Positions 22,383-32,666 of a stretch of DNA of 64,000 nt are shown piece by piece (within the stretch, counting starts at the first letter, position 1; the number at the start of each line of letters is the position of its first letter). The notes beneath the pieces were generated by a model. The model ran no database searches. It worked only from the letters and a program-made list of their open reading frames with translations, and had not been told where the DNA came from. The DNA comes from Gonatopus flavifemur (Eukaryota; Arthropoda; Insecta; Hymenoptera; Dryinidae). Location of the stretch: the NCBI GenBank assembly GCA_018340375.1, contig JAFFJZ010000007.1:21488001-21552000 (forward strand), given 5' to 3'. Position numbers and translations under genes: made by a program.

Positions 22383-22590
22383 TTAAGGGGATACCAGCGC
22401 CGTGACACTAGCCAAATCTTTTCTGACAAATTATGCGAAAATAAAGCAACATAACCGAAATATCGCTCTGTACAGACCTTCAATCAATAAAGATGGTCTG
22501 GACAGAGCGATATTTTAATTACGTTGCTTCATTTTTGCATAATTTGTCAGAAAAGATTTGGCCAGTGCCACGCCGCTGATATTCCCTTAA
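22383..22590. mobile_element. TTAA foldback element (208 bp with TSDs)
   Basis: TTAAGGGGATACCAGCG and CGCTGATATTCCCTTAA bound a palindrome whose arms share CCAAATCTTTTCTGACA and AGAGCGATATT. The short loop around TCAATAAAG and good arm match suggest a fairly young copy. Confidence 0.85.
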
Positions 22591-23918
22591 TTGAGAGTGA
22601 GATTTTGAAATTTCAATTTAAGAATTGTCAGTAAAATCAATACTTTAGCATTTTTAAGTTACTATATTTCTGAGTTACTACTCAGCCACAAGGTTGTAGT
22701 ATCCCTACATTTTGAAGTTTCGAGATATTGAGCATTTTATTTAAATGGATCTATGGAAAAAGTTCAAATTGTAAATGATTCGAAGTCTTGGTTGAAGATA
22801 GAGGTTGTACATTGCTATTGTTTCCAACCAAGGTTTCAAACTTTTTACAATTCAAAGTTTTTACATAAATCCATCTAAACTTATACATGTTAAATTACAC
22901 GAACGCCGTTATCTTTACTTCGGTTTTTCAAAATTATTTAAATTATCCTAAGATTTTCTGCATTAAAATACTCGTGCAAAGCTTACTTGAATATAGTCAT
23001 GTGAGAAAAAAAATTCTGGTTGTTGGGAGATACTGCTTTTTGGCTTAGGACGGCAGTATTAAATTTGATATTTGAAATTCTGAAATCTGATGCCGAATCT
23101 CTGAACATTAGTATAAAAACAACAGATTGGTTGACGCAATTGTACATTCGATGTAAAATGACTTTGGAATTTTCAATAAATGTTCTATAAAATTTCTGGA
23201 TATAACAATATTTGTGACTGAATCAGAAACAAATTGAGTGGAGCAATAATTTTCCTCAATGTGATATAACAAATCAGAAAATTTTAAATTGAAGTTACTT
23301 TGGAATATTTGAATCTATTTGCTCATAATATTCAAAGTACACTAAAATCTACTGAGAAGTTCTGAGAAATCATGGAACAAGATGCCACATAATTTTATTA
23401 TTTTTCGTAGCAGCATCATATAGAAGTAAAAATTTGAAAAAATTGATCTCATCCAGAAGTATACTAGTGAGCAATTAATCAACATTCTTATGTATCTTAG
23501 CGTCATTTTGTTGGAAGCATCATTTGTCTGAAACAAATTAAGAAGCGATTGGCATGATATTAATTTCAGTACGATATAGACAAATTAATAGTATTGATCC
23601 TCATATCGAAGGGATTCAATATATGCAATATATTTTGTATATTCGAATGTATACTGTTGAGAATGTCAATACGTGAGCAAAATTTCACACAAACGTGGGA
23701 TCTAAATATATGGCTGCATTGAATTAAACTTTCATGATAAAATCATATAACAGAGATAATCCTGAAACCATTCCATACCATCTAATACATTGTCACTTGA
23801 AGAAGTATTTCTGAAATCATGCAAAACATGTTGACATATGAGACTGTTTCCATGATGTGTCATTAAAGATATATGTGCGATATAAATAGAATATAATGAA
23901 ATGAAAAAAAAGTCTAAC
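22591..23918. other. Probable first intron of the DCAF5-like gene
   Basis: This repeat-poor AT-rich stretch follows the GT donor at 23918-23917 on the minus strand. I looked for the continuation (a GGDD-type WD40 segment) and did not find it, so the next exon lies further left or outside the window. Confidence 0.4.
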
Positions 23919-24114
23919 CAGAAACAAGAAGATCCCCCTGAGCAGAAAATTCAATGGCATTGACACATCCATAATGAGATAGTAAATCCTGGCGAAAAAG
24001 ATTTTCGGAATTTTCAAATCTGGCGTTGATGAGTCGTTTACAGTAATCAATTTTATCGTCGATCTGTCTTTTGAGGATGTAAGAGATGGGATTGCACGGC
24101 GAGGGCTGAGCCAT
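23919..24114 (-). CDS. First coding exon of a DCAF5-like WD40 protein
   Basis: The minus-strand frame from ATG 24114 encodes 65 residues plus one base and ends at a donor (TCTG before GTTAGA) where the unspliced frame would hit a stop. The end of the peptide, LSHYGCVNAIEFSAQGDLL, is the start of the first WD40 repeat of DCAF5 (WDR22), where the next exon should supply the GGDD turn. DCAF5 is a substrate receptor of the CUL4-DDB1 ubiquitin ligase. ATG context is good (G at -3, G at +4). The residues before the repeat (basic, KRQIDDKIDYCKRLINARF) fit the usual N-terminal extension. A 5' UTR acceptor, CTTTGTAG, may lie just upstream at about 24130. Identification rests on recognition by eye. Confidence 0.7.
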
Positions 24115-24904
24115 TTCTTCGACGAACTCCTCACACTACAAAGGGTTATCCACACCTGTCTTTTCTTTCCACCTTTCTTCTTCCATGTATAAAATAGTGT
24201 CACAGATATGACCTTTGATTGTTTTCGGTATGCGTCGTGGAAGTGCAGCAAAAACGTACATACACACACATTCACTTTGTAATCCCCTGAGAAGGAAAAT
24301 TGTTGTTTTTCCTGTACCTTTTCAAATTTCGCGAAACAAGATCATACGTGACTTGTGTTACGCACTGTCAATACGATAGTAAAGCAGCAGTAGTTTGACC
24401 CACCCAATTATTTTTCTATGAGCAGCTTTTAGGAGTACGCGATCAGCTGATCGGCCACTACTATGATCCAATGAGACGTATTTGACTTCGCTGACCGGCA
24501 TTCATTTCCAGCCAGTTTTTGAAAGATAATTTTATCGTGGAACGAACACTTCATCTTTCACTCTTTCACAGCTGCATAGATTTTTCACTCAAGCTTGCGG
24601 ACGTGGTAGTGTTAACACAACCGACGACTTTAGATTGATTGTAATAACTTCTTTGGGGATTTTGTATCACCCTACTCGAATTTTCTTTTCAGCACTTTTC
24701 AGAATGCAACAGAGGGTGTACGAGAGCGCCACCAACGATTATCTCGCGTACTTTTTACAGAATTATTCCACAGTAGCGCCAAATTCAAATATCGCAATGA
24801 GGTGAAATACTTCGGGAGAGGGCCTTTTGACAAATACATTGATGAAATCAATTCATTATTTTTTTCATTGTTTGATTCATTCATATGGATTCTTTATGGG
24901 AGTA
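24115..24904 (-). promoter_or_regulatory. Upstream region of the DCAF5-like exon
   Basis: Less AT-rich than its surroundings and free of foldback elements, as expected for a promoter and 5' UTR. A possible UTR splice acceptor CTTTGTAG lies about 17 bp before the ATG. No TATA box or initiator could be assigned. Confidence 0.35.
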
Positions 24905-25184
24905 TAGGAGCCTTCCGAAGTAGCTGACCTGATCATCTGGTCATGACTGGATCAACTTTGGTTGCCCTGGCGAAAATGAAGCGAGCTCTAAGCGTGCATA
25001 TCCGCCAGATTACTCTCTAAAGGTTATCTATCTCTTCCCACACGACATATCCGAAGAGAGATAGATAACCTCTGAAGGGTAATTTGGCAGATATCCACAC
25101 TTACAGCACGCTTTACTTTTCGCCAGGGTGAGAAGTGATCTGGTCATGACCAGATGATCAGTCAGCTACTTCGGAAGGCTCCAC
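24905..25184. mobile_element. Foldback with GGAGCCTTCCGAAG ends (280 bp)
   Basis: GGAGCCTTCCGAAGTAGCTG is repeated as an exact inverse at the right end; further arms share ATCATCTGGTCATGAC, CCCTGGCGAAAA and AGGTTATCTATCTCT. No certain target duplication. Confidence 0.75.
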
Positions 25185-25307
25185 ATTCTTTCATCTATTT
25201 TGTTAGTGGAGATATCACAATTTTAGGTTCCTGAATCGTTAACAGCGGTAAAAATGTCCTCAAAGGCCGGTGTCCTTAAATTCGAAATCCTAAAACGAAA
25301 ATATTCT

Positions 25308-25651
25308 GGGTGCTTCCGATACCGAGAAAGTAGAGTGGAGTGGGTTAACTTTCGACCAATCAAAAATTAGGAAATTTTCTTTCAATTTTCCAATTGGTCA
25401 GAAATTAACCCATTCCCCTGCTGAAAATGCCAGACAGATCCAGACAAAAAATAGTTGTCAGGTTTTAAACGGTCTTTGTCTCAGGAAATCTGGTCAAAAA
25501 CTGACGAAATTCCTACCTGGTTTCGTCCGGAATCACCAAATTGGAATATCCTGCGACAAAGACCGTTCAAAGCCTGACAACTATTTTTTGTGCGGCTCTG
25601 CCAGGCATTTTCAGCAGGGTCCTCTCCATTCCTTCGATGTCGGAAGCACCC
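25308..25651. mobile_element. GGGTGCTTCCGA foldback with TCT duplication
   Basis: Ends GGGTGCTTCCGA and TCGGAAGCACCC (one change), with TCT on both sides (25305-25307, 25652-25654). Its middle is occupied by the CCC element 25416-25619. A 3-bp duplication would fit PIF/Harbinger or Zator elements. Confidence 0.65.
25416..25619. mobile_element. CCC-group foldback element (204 bp)
   Basis: Ends CCCTGCTGAAAATGCCAG and its exact inverse, TC on both sides (25414-25415, 25620-25621). Arms share AAAAAATAGTTGTCAGG. Same family as 30815-31168 and 44976-45616. Confidence 0.85.
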
Positions 25652-25721
25652 TCTGGAAATCCAAGATCCCGACATTCGATGATTTGTGAATCGCTAAATA
25701 TTAATAACTTGAAATTGCACG

Positions 25722-25821
25722 TTAAGGGAATACCAGAGTCTGTTCGAATCTCTCTTTCTATCGTATGGGCGTGGCTTCTTCTAACCAACGTGCTCTGATA
25801 GTAACGCTGTTATCCCCTTAA
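25722..25821. mobile_element. Short TTAA element (100 bp with TSDs)
   Basis: TTAAGGGAATACCAG at the left and CTGTTATCCCCTTAA at the right are inverted copies with two differences. The interior is short and only weakly palindromic. Ends match the other TTAA elements of the window. Confidence 0.7.
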
Positions 25822-25929
25822 GACCCATGGGAATTCATAAAAAGTTCTTTATGACCACATCTGGGACTACAGTCTGAATATCTGGGATTTATTCGATGAT
25901 AAGCGCAGTGCAGAATCCTAGTTCTCCCT

Positions 25930-26620
25930 AGATTCGTATTCCGTTCCTCCAAAGTTATTTCTGGACCTCTAGACCAAAGAGTCTGAGGAGGGAACATAAC
26001 GATGGAAGGGGTAGAAATTATTGAAACGGAAACTCACACTCTCAAGACCAATTTTCTAATGGTTCCAACCAACGGAAGTTCTGGATGCTTCCGATTGCAG
26101 GCGGGGGCTAGCCCCTAGGGCTAGAATACAGGATTCCTATTGGCTGAATCATGACCCCTGGGCCCCCTGGTTAAAAGAATCCATTACTTCTGAAAAATGA
26201 AATTAAATGAGATTTGGCCGGAACATTGTCCGAGAATCAATGAGATTTGGCCAGATTCAGTGAGATTTGGCGAGAATCGACTGTTCTTTCTGACCAAATC
26301 TTATTGACATTTGCTGGATGAGATTCGGCCAGAACATTGTCCAAGTTCAACTGTAATCTAGTGAGATTTGGCGAGAATCAATGGTTTTCTTAAACCAGGG
26401 CCCAAGAGCTCTCGCAATCGGAAGCATCCTCTGTTTCCAGAAGTAAAATTCACTTGTTACTTTCAGAATTGTGCTCACATTGATTGGATCCATCAGAAAG
26501 TAGATCTTGAGGGTGTGAGTTTCCGTTTCATTCCTACCACCGCTATGTTCTCTCCTGATACTTCTTTTCTGGACTCTCCCATGAAGGGGAAAACATAATG
26601 TGGAACGGTCCTGATTGGCT
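25930..26620. mobile_element. Foldback around 26.3 kb, interrupted
   Basis: The blocks GAAACGGAAACTCACAC (about 26017) and GTGTGAGTTTCCGTTTC (about 26512) are exact inverses and similarity runs outward to GAGGGAACATAACG. The centre is taken by the element 26083-26429. Outer ends were not determined. Confidence 0.6.
26083..26429. mobile_element. GGATGCTTCCGAT foldback with TCT duplication
   Basis: Ends GGATGCTTCCGATTGC and GCAATCGGAAGCATCC with TCT on both sides (26080-26082, 26430-26432), the same end design and duplication as 25308-25651. The inside has repeated GAGATTTGGC units and a GGTTAAAAGAATCC/CTTAAACCAGGG inverted pair. Confidence 0.7.
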
Positions 26621-27455
26621 GACTGCTAGTTATTTTCTGAATTATCTTGGAATTAAGCCATCAGGAAAGTTCCGCATTGCGCTTTTCCGCTCTATATGAG
26701 GGACCAGGAGATTTCAAATTAACGGAACGAACAAAAATCCAGAAAGAAATGAGGTTCTACGTTGCGCTCGTTGCGTTTTCCGCTACTCAGGATGATACCC
26801 TGAGGTCTGCGTTAGGCCCGCGTCACATGGGGCTTACCTTAACAGTACAAAGTAAATCTTAATTCCATGATCGACCGATTTTCAGAGGAGGCTTAAAATC
26901 AGCAATATTACGATTTCAGCCGTAATATGGGATGAAAAAGAATTATGGCCGTATTAAATTGAATTAAATCGTGCAATGTGCTGATTATCAGCAATGCATA
27001 TCTTATAGTCAGTCATGTAGAGTTTGATGGATAATTCAGTCAAAAATACCTGAAAATGAGATTAGAATTTTTTCATTTTCAGTATTACAATTGTTTATAC
27101 ATATACATATATAAATATGTGCATATAATTGATTACAGTTTCAATTCAATCAAATTATTTCAGGTTTTTTAGTAATTATTCAAAGTGTCTAACAAATTCA
27201 GTAACAATTTTTAATACCAACTTCGTAAAAGCTTGTTATTAGATTTCCCGCATTGTTAATGGATTCTCTATTTCGACACTTTCACTTCAACACGACAACA
27301 CAAATTGGAATTAATTTAAACTTTCGGGGGTACTCACATTTGCACTAATTCTCAGCTCCCGTAAAATGTTTTCCAAATTTATCTTTGACTTCATACTACA
27401 CATGCTATCAAATTATATTATTATGAAATGATTTATCACATCCGTTGACCGAAAC
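26433..27455. other. No gene assigned
   Basis: A GC-richer part (about 26640-26870) has open frames without recognisable domains; the remainder is AT-rich. The right arm of the 26-kb foldback runs to about 26620. Confidence 0.35.
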
Positions 27456-27540
27456 GGTATCATGGCGAAATGGTTAAACGCAAAGGACTAGAACAGGTGA
27501 TTGCAGTAACAACGTAGGTTCGAATCTCCCGATGAGAGTT
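27456..27540 (+). tRNA. tRNA-Ser/Leu-like sequence (pseudogene or SINE head)
   Basis: TGGCGAAATGGTTAAACGC resembles the A-box/D-arm of type II tRNAs and GGTTCGAATCT (27517-27527) is a good B-box, at type II spacing. The T-stem and acceptor stem do not pair properly, so a functional tRNA is unlikely; a tRNA-derived SINE is an alternative. Confidence 0.45.
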
Positions 27541-28096
27541 GAAGATGTTCAATCTTCAAAAATTACGATCACGATATAATTGAACAATCAACAAGTGAAG
27601 TGAATAAATTCACACAACATATACATTTGTTGTTATTCTCCGCATAAACATAAACATATTTCTCATCGTCGATAGGTAACGCCATGTCGAGTAAAACAAA
27701 ACCAAACACAATGGACGAACCCATTTATCAGGAACAATTCGCTTTGAGTTTCAGTTCAAAATCAGTTGCAATTCCAGTTGAATGGAGATTAATGTAAGCT
27801 GTATTCTTGTTTGAGTTTGAGAAGGTTTTCCAGTGGCTGACTTCAAGTCAACCGAGTCTTCTTTTGGTTGCATCTTGAATTCAGCTCATATTCTGACTGA
27901 AATTAAGTTTTTCTTTTCACCGTGTTGTAAAGAACGTCGAAAAAATTCGACAGAAAGGGGACAAAAACCGCATCAAAATGGACAAAAACAAAACTCCTCC
28001 TGAATTTTAGTTCAGTTTTGTACAACATTTTTAGCAGGGTAATCATTCAATATAGTTTGTATACAAATTATATATAATGTTGAGAATTGTCCCATA
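27541..28096. other. Mixed sequence with a CAC-family fragment
   Basis: Around 27830-27925 the words TGGTTGCATCTTGAATTCAG and CTGACTGAAATTAAG, ending TTTTCACCGTG, match the right half of the CACTGTAAAAAG elements. Nothing else is recognisable. Confidence 0.4.
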
Positions 28097-28599
28097 CCCG
28101 AAGAGAACATGAAGCTTCAGCGAACGTTCAGATCAGATGTGTATAGATCGGGCCGGAGGTTCATTAGAGCTAACTTTTAGATTCACAAACGTTTGACAAA
28201 GGTTCTACGGACGTTGAAATGTCCGCCTCGAAGTACGTTCAGGAAACATAGATGGAACGTTCGCTGAAGGTTCATCGAAGGTTTAACGAAGCTCCACAAA
28301 AATATCTATACTTATATTAATTTTGATCAATTTATATAAAAAATAAATTAATTAATAAACATAAATTATTATAAATTAATCTAAGTATAGATATTTTTGT
28401 GGAGCTTCGTTAAACCTTCGATGAACCTTCAGCGAACGTTCCATCTATGTTTCCTGAACGTTTTTTGAGGCCGACATCTCAACGTTCGTAGTACCTTTGA
28501 CGAACGTTTGTGAATCTAAAAGTTAGTTTTCATAAACCTTCGAGCCGATCTATACAGATCTAATCTGAACGTTCGCTGAAGCTTAATGTTCTCTTCGGG
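28097..28599. mobile_element. Large foldback with CCCGAAGAGAACAT ends (503 bp)
   Basis: The arms match for over 200 bp each (GAACGTTCGCTGAAGGTTC, GGAGCTTCGTTAAACC), with an AT-rich loop around 28320-28375. ATA stands on both sides (28094-28096, 28600-28602), a possible 3-bp duplication. It nearly abuts the next element at 28608. Confidence 0.8.
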
Positions 28600-28721
28600 A
28601 TACGGTACCCTGGTGAAAAGAAAGCGTGTCATAAAGAGTAACGGAAGCGTAAGAATTTTTCAAATTACTTTTCTAATACTTCTTAAGACCTAAGCATACA
28701 AACGCATAACCATAAAGCTTA

Positions 28722-28924
28722 CACAGTAAAAAATTTTTCGTTATTTTGTAAAGTGTTAAACTTCGTGTGTAGAATATTTAACATTCTAGAGTGTCGATTC
28801 AACACAATCGTTGTTAACGCAAACGAAAAAAAACACGATCGGGTTGAATCAACACTCTAGAATGTTAAATATTCTAGACACAACTTTTAACACTTTACAC
28901 AATGACGACAAATTTTTTACTGTG
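28722..28924. mobile_element. CAC-group foldback element (203 bp)
   Basis: Ends CACAGTAAAAAATT and AATTTTTTACTGTG, TA on both sides (28720-28721, 28925-28926); arms share CTAGAATGTTAAATATTCTA words and TTGAATCAACACTCTAG. Nested in 28608-29341. Confidence 0.85.
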
Positions 28925-29095
28925 TATAACGCATAAGGCGTTATGCCTTTGCTAAGATTGGCTGCATAAGCTCTTATGCGTTATGTTTTACGATTATATG
29001 TTTGTGTGCTTAAGCCTTTACATGCTTCCTATTCACTCTCCAATTACGCTTCCGGGCGTGAAGCCCGGTTTCTATGGAATTGGTGTTTCCCCTGC

Positions 29096-29193
29096 GGCAC
29101 CACAGTCCCAGAAGAATTCTTAAAGAATTCATAAAGAATACAATCAGTGAGAATTCTTTATGAATTCTTCTGAGACTATGGTGCTGTGTGGTT
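29096..29193. mobile_element. Small foldback of GAATTC words
   Basis: GGCACCACAGTCCCAGAAGA and TCTTCTGAGACTATGGTGCT are inverted copies; the centre holds repeated AAAGAATTC. It belongs with the dispersed CAGCAC-ended foldbacks (30089, 33174, 46776). Confidence 0.55.
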
Positions 29194-29409
29194 TCTTCCA
29201 TACGCTTCACACACTTCAAATATACGTTCGAACCACTCTTAATGTTCCACTTGACGCTCGATATACGCTTAAATCCACGTTCCAAATACTTTTCAACTAC
29301 GTTCCTGACACTTTCTATCACACGCTCCCCTTTCACCAGGGTATATAGAGATGAAAAACCCGGCCTCAGATAAGGTCTCGTATTGACTCTGATGAATTCT
29401 CCAATGTGG

Positions 29410-29484
29410 GAAATTATTACATTTTGACTGCAGAATACACCTGTAAAATCTGGTCCGTGAATTCTGGGACACCCTGTATGTCTA
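29410..29484 (+). repeat. Repeat copy preserving an empty hAT target
   Basis: ATTTTGACTGCAGAATACAC through ATTCTGGGACACCCTGTATG is a direct copy of the sequence flanking the hAT palindrome at 31618-31767. Here CTGTAAAA (29441-29448) is uninterrupted. Confidence 0.7.
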
Positions 29485-29539
29485 TGTAAATAAGCATGTT
29501 CGACCTCAGAACTGGGTTAAGGAATTTTATCGAGTTTAA

Positions 29540-29870
29540 TAATGTAACTAACAACAGAAGGATGAAACCACGATGTTGCTGAGATGAAGTATGATGTATT
29601 GTGTCAGCGTTAACAGCCTAAGGATCTTTCGGTTTTCCTCATTGGCAGTTCCATTTGATGGTGTCTTTTGATACGTGGGTCTATGAAAAAACTCCATAGA
29701 TCTGGCAATTCTGTATCGTGATAACATTCTAGTGACTTTTGATGTGTGAAATTGCACTTTACCAGTCCATTGCATGTAATAAAAAGGTGATATCGCGTGT
29801 GATCTTGAGTTACATTGTAGTAATGATGCGGTAACAAACTGCAGTGTCGGGTGAGATCCTAACAGCAAAA
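29540..29870 (-). mobile_element. Inverted relative of the element at 58926-59390
   Basis: GGTGATATCGCGTGTGATCT, GAGTTACATTGTAGTAATGA and GGTAACAAACTG match the other copy read on the opposite strand, as does GGATGAAACCACGAT. This copy lacks clean terminal repeats. Confidence 0.55.
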
Positions 29871-30088
29871 TGTGTTTTTGAGACGTCCTCTGAACGTTTA
29901 GGAAACCTCCCTTATGTTTTAAAAGCGTTCAATAAATGTCCCAGTGGCACATTGTGCTGTCTGGGGATATTATTTGAGATGAAGCACCATCTTTATTCTG
30001 CACTATGGAGAATGATTGAATAATTGAATCACTGAATTATTGATTACGCTGAAACTGAATTATGATTTTGAACATCGTCAAAGCTAGC

Positions 30089-30175
30089 CCCACATAGCAC
30101 CAGAGTTCTAAAAGAGCTATTTATGAATAAATTGTGATCATAATGAGCTCTTTGAGAACTCTCGTGCTATTTCGG
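30089..30175. mobile_element. Short foldback with CCCACATAGCAC end
   Basis: CCCACATAGCACCAGAGTTC and GAACTCTCGTGCTATTTCGG are inverted copies with a loop around AATTGTGATC. The left end matches that of 52607-52722. No TSD. Confidence 0.55.
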
Positions 30176-30814
30176 TAAGTATTATCTAGCTTCGACGTTG
30201 TTCTTCAGGACCAGTAAAGATCGCCTGACGCTCGACGTTCGATGCTCGCATGAAATTACACCTTGAATCCTTGGAGTTGTCCCGGGTATTCATACTCAGC
30301 GACTACCACGCGCGATAGCATCGGAAGAGAGGAAAGGGAAGATGCTTTCAACTCGAATTTCTCTGTTGTTCATTACTGATCTGGAAAATAATTGATCCTT
30401 TTTTTTGTAGAAAAAATATGTAGTTTCTATGAGGTTTTTTTGTTCTACGTGCCTTAAGTTGTTCCAACTCATACCAAACCAATCAATTTGTTCTCATAAT
30501 TGGGAACAACGAATCCGAACGACTTGGAGTCAGTTGAGGTGACTTGGAGGAGTTGGGGCGCGCCAAACGAAATTGGCTGGAGGTTTTTACGGAAGACCAA
30601 TAAAAATTAAGTAAATTTTTTATAACAAAAGATCGATTCTGTTCTACACCGATATCGATTCGACTGATATCAGTGTTTCTATAATGGAATCTCTGTCTTC
30701 ATTTGATTGGGTTTTCTAGTTAATGCAAGTTTGTGATTGGTCAAATTCCTTTGAAGAGAGAAAAATGTGGAAAAATCTGCTTGGGATCCTTTTTGACATT
30801 ACTATTTTTCATAT
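30176..30814. other. No gene seen; one shared repeat block
   Basis: The block around 30448-30495 (GTGCCTTAAGTTGTTCCAAC, ACCAAACCAATCA) is also found at about 51270 and inverted at about 51700. Nothing else is recognisable. Confidence 0.4.
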
Positions 30815-31168
30815 GTCCTGCTAAAAACGCCAGGTAGGATCAAACAGAAAATTGTTGTCAGGCTTTGAACAGTTCCTGTCCCAGGTAATCCAACGAAAAA
30901 TTGACAAACTTTCTACCCGATTTGGAAAACAAATTCTTGTACACGTATAGGAATTTTCACATAAAAATATATTAAAATTGCTATTTTTATGGGATGTTTA
31001 CTGCAACTTCATAGGTTTTTTCTCAAATTTACGGGAAATTTTCTATCCATGTATATGTTAATTACTTCAAATCCATGTATGTGAATTTCCCTATAAAAAT
31101 TTTTTACAGTGTAGGAAAGAAACCGTTCAAAGCCTGACAATAATTTTTGCCTGGCATTTTTAGCAGGG
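30815..31168. mobile_element. CCC-group foldback interrupted by a CAC element
   Basis: Ends TCCTGCTAAAAACGCCAGG and CCTGGCATTTTTAGCAGGG, arms sharing AATTGTTGTCAGGCTTTGAA; same family as 25416-25619. The middle is taken by 30942-31111. TSD not preserved. Confidence 0.75.
30942..31111. mobile_element. CAC-group foldback element (170 bp)
   Basis: Left CACGTATAGGAATTTTCACA, right TGTGAATTTCCCTATA ending TTTTTACAGTG, TA on both sides (30940-30941, 31112-31113). The left end lacks the AAAAA tract by a small deletion. Confidence 0.65.
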
Positions 31169-31579
31169 TAATGCAGCGCGCGACAGTCGTTAGCGAAAGA
31201 CTCCGGTCGTAGGCTTCTGTACCATAGGCATTTCGCCGGAAAATTAGTCGCGCACATAGGTGCAATACTAAGGCCCCATACAGAATGATGCAAACACGTC
31301 AATATACTAATGAAAACATGAATTCCTTGCTGAATTTCAAATCGATTTTGTCTGTGGCAAAAATTGTTTCGGAGCTTGGTTTTAAAGTTATGAATTCTCA
31401 GGAAAATTTACCTCATTCTGACCAAAATACTTCATTTTTCCAACAAAAAGAACGCTCGGCACTGCTGAATTCCGGTCGGAATCGCTCAGATCACGGTCCA
31501 AAACGTGTTGGATTTGAAAGAAAAGTCTAAAAATGCTCATATCTTAAAAACTAAGCCTCAAGAAATTTTTCCAAACGAT
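31169..31579. other. No gene assigned
   Basis: A frame of 81 codons (31285-31530, plus) shows no domain. The sequence may be interior of the repeat that ends ATTCTGGGACACC at about 31800, since a related end lies at 29484. Confidence 0.3.
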
Positions 31580-31617
31580 AGATTACTGCATTTTGACTGC
31601 AGAATACGCCTATAAAA

Positions 31618-31767
31618 CAGGAACTGTAACGTTATTCACTTTCGTTACTCATTCTATATAAAAAATATATAATATCTAATAATGTATATATTTTGCACAA
31701 ATTATATACCTATTATACAGATTTTATATATAATGAGTAACGAAAGTGAATAACGTTATAGTCCCTG
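31618..31767. mobile_element. hAT-like palindrome, copy 1 (150 bp)
   Basis: Ends CAGGAACTGTAACGTTATTC and its inverse ending TAGTCCCTG; arms of about 35 bp then an AT-rich core. Flanks are CTATAAAA and GTATAAAA (7 of 8 equal). The related repeat at 29410-29484 has the uninterrupted site. Confidence 0.85.
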
Positions 31768-32182
31768 GTATAAAATCTGGTCCTCGAATTCTGGGACACC
31801 TTATATGACTTCGTATAAACTAAATTGGATTATGTATAAATTATATACAATTTCGAAAATTTTCCACTTCGAAAACTAAAATTCTCGAAAATTCCCCCAG
31901 AAATTCCGGCTTAGTTTTCTCTTCCATGAACCGAGAACGTGAGGGAATTCTCAGGAAATTCTAGTAAGTTACTATCCACGAACCAATTAGGGTTCCGATT
32001 CTTGTTGCGTTCTCAAGAAATTCTGAGCTGTGGAAGACTATGGATGGTGATGCGGAATTGATTCTTTTTTTCACAGAAAAAGTATTTTTATAGATTTGCG
32101 TAAAATGTAGATAAAAATTCGATATAATTTTTCTATAAAAAAATCCATTCCGAATCCCCATCTGTACTCTCTAAATTTAAAA

Positions 32183-32490
32183 CAGTGAAAGTTCACTGAT
32201 TGCAGCCTTGCTTAAAGAATCTCATTGAAAGATTGATTCTCATTGATTCCGATGCAGAATCAATCGGTTCAATGAGATGCTTTAAGCAGGGAGTGGAAAG
32301 TCGACCACTGCGAATCAGTGCGCATATAATGCACAATCAGTGAATATTAACTGATCTTTGCAGTGAAATCTCACTGATTCAATTAGTCAGGAACACTTTC
32401 AACTGCATAACCAGTGACTATTCACTGATTCCGTTCAGTGGTCGACTTTTTACTGCAAAAATACTGAGATTTCACTGATTTGAATTTGGG
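32183..32490. mobile_element. Foldback of TCACTGATT words
   Basis: AGTGAAAGTTCACTGATTGCAG at the left is matched by ACTGCAAAAATACTGAGATTTCACTGA at the right, with CAGTGGTCGACTTT inverted nearby. Interrupted by 32206-32291. Ends not fixed. Confidence 0.5.
32206..32291. mobile_element. CCC-group foldback element (86 bp)
   Basis: Ends CCTTGCTTAAAG and CTTTAAGCAGGG, AG on both sides (32204-32205, 32292-32293), arms sharing ATCTCATTGAA and TTGATTCT. The shortest CCC-type element in the window. Confidence 0.75.
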
Positions 32491-32535
32491 GAGTATGGAA
32501 GACCAACTTTATGGGAGAGCACCTTTACCCTGGGT

Positions 32536-32666
32536 TAGTGATGAAGATCCTTGAGAAAGATCGATTCTTTCTTATATGAAAGGTATCGAATTTTCATTTA
32601 AATCAATACAACTTATATATTTTTTATGTATAAAAAAATGATCCCTTTCAAAGGTCTCTATCACTA
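32536..32666. mobile_element. hAT-like TAGTGATG foldback (131 bp)
   Basis: Ends TAGTGATGAAGATC and its inverse ending ATCACTA. The flanking octamers CCCTGGGT and CCTTGAGT agree at 6 of 8 positions, both differences transitions. A second copy is at 45678-45809. Confidence 0.7.

Larger units (their letters stand above)
28608..29341. mobile_element. CCC-group element CCCTGGTGAAAAG, composite (734 bp)
   Basis: Ends CCCTGGTGAAAAG and CTTTCACCAGGG with TA on both sides (28606-28607, 29342-29343); both arms consist of repeated CGTTC/GAACG-like decamers such as ACGCTTCACACACTTC. Contains the elements 28722-28924 and 29096-29193. Confidence 0.75.

Noticed and set aside
23817..24275. 152-codon minus-strand frame overlapping the DCAF5-like exon
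   Set aside because: It is a shadow in another frame; the DCAF5-like frame has the meaningful motif and a splice donor.
26640..26870. GC-richer open frame at 26647-26862 as a possible exon
   Set aside because: No domain, no convincing splice sites, and it lies next to the 26-kb foldback with similar composition.
28097..29341. A single 1.2-kb element covering both adjacent palindromes
   Set aside because: Each has its own ends and its own flanking duplication (ATA and TA), so they are two neighbouring elements.
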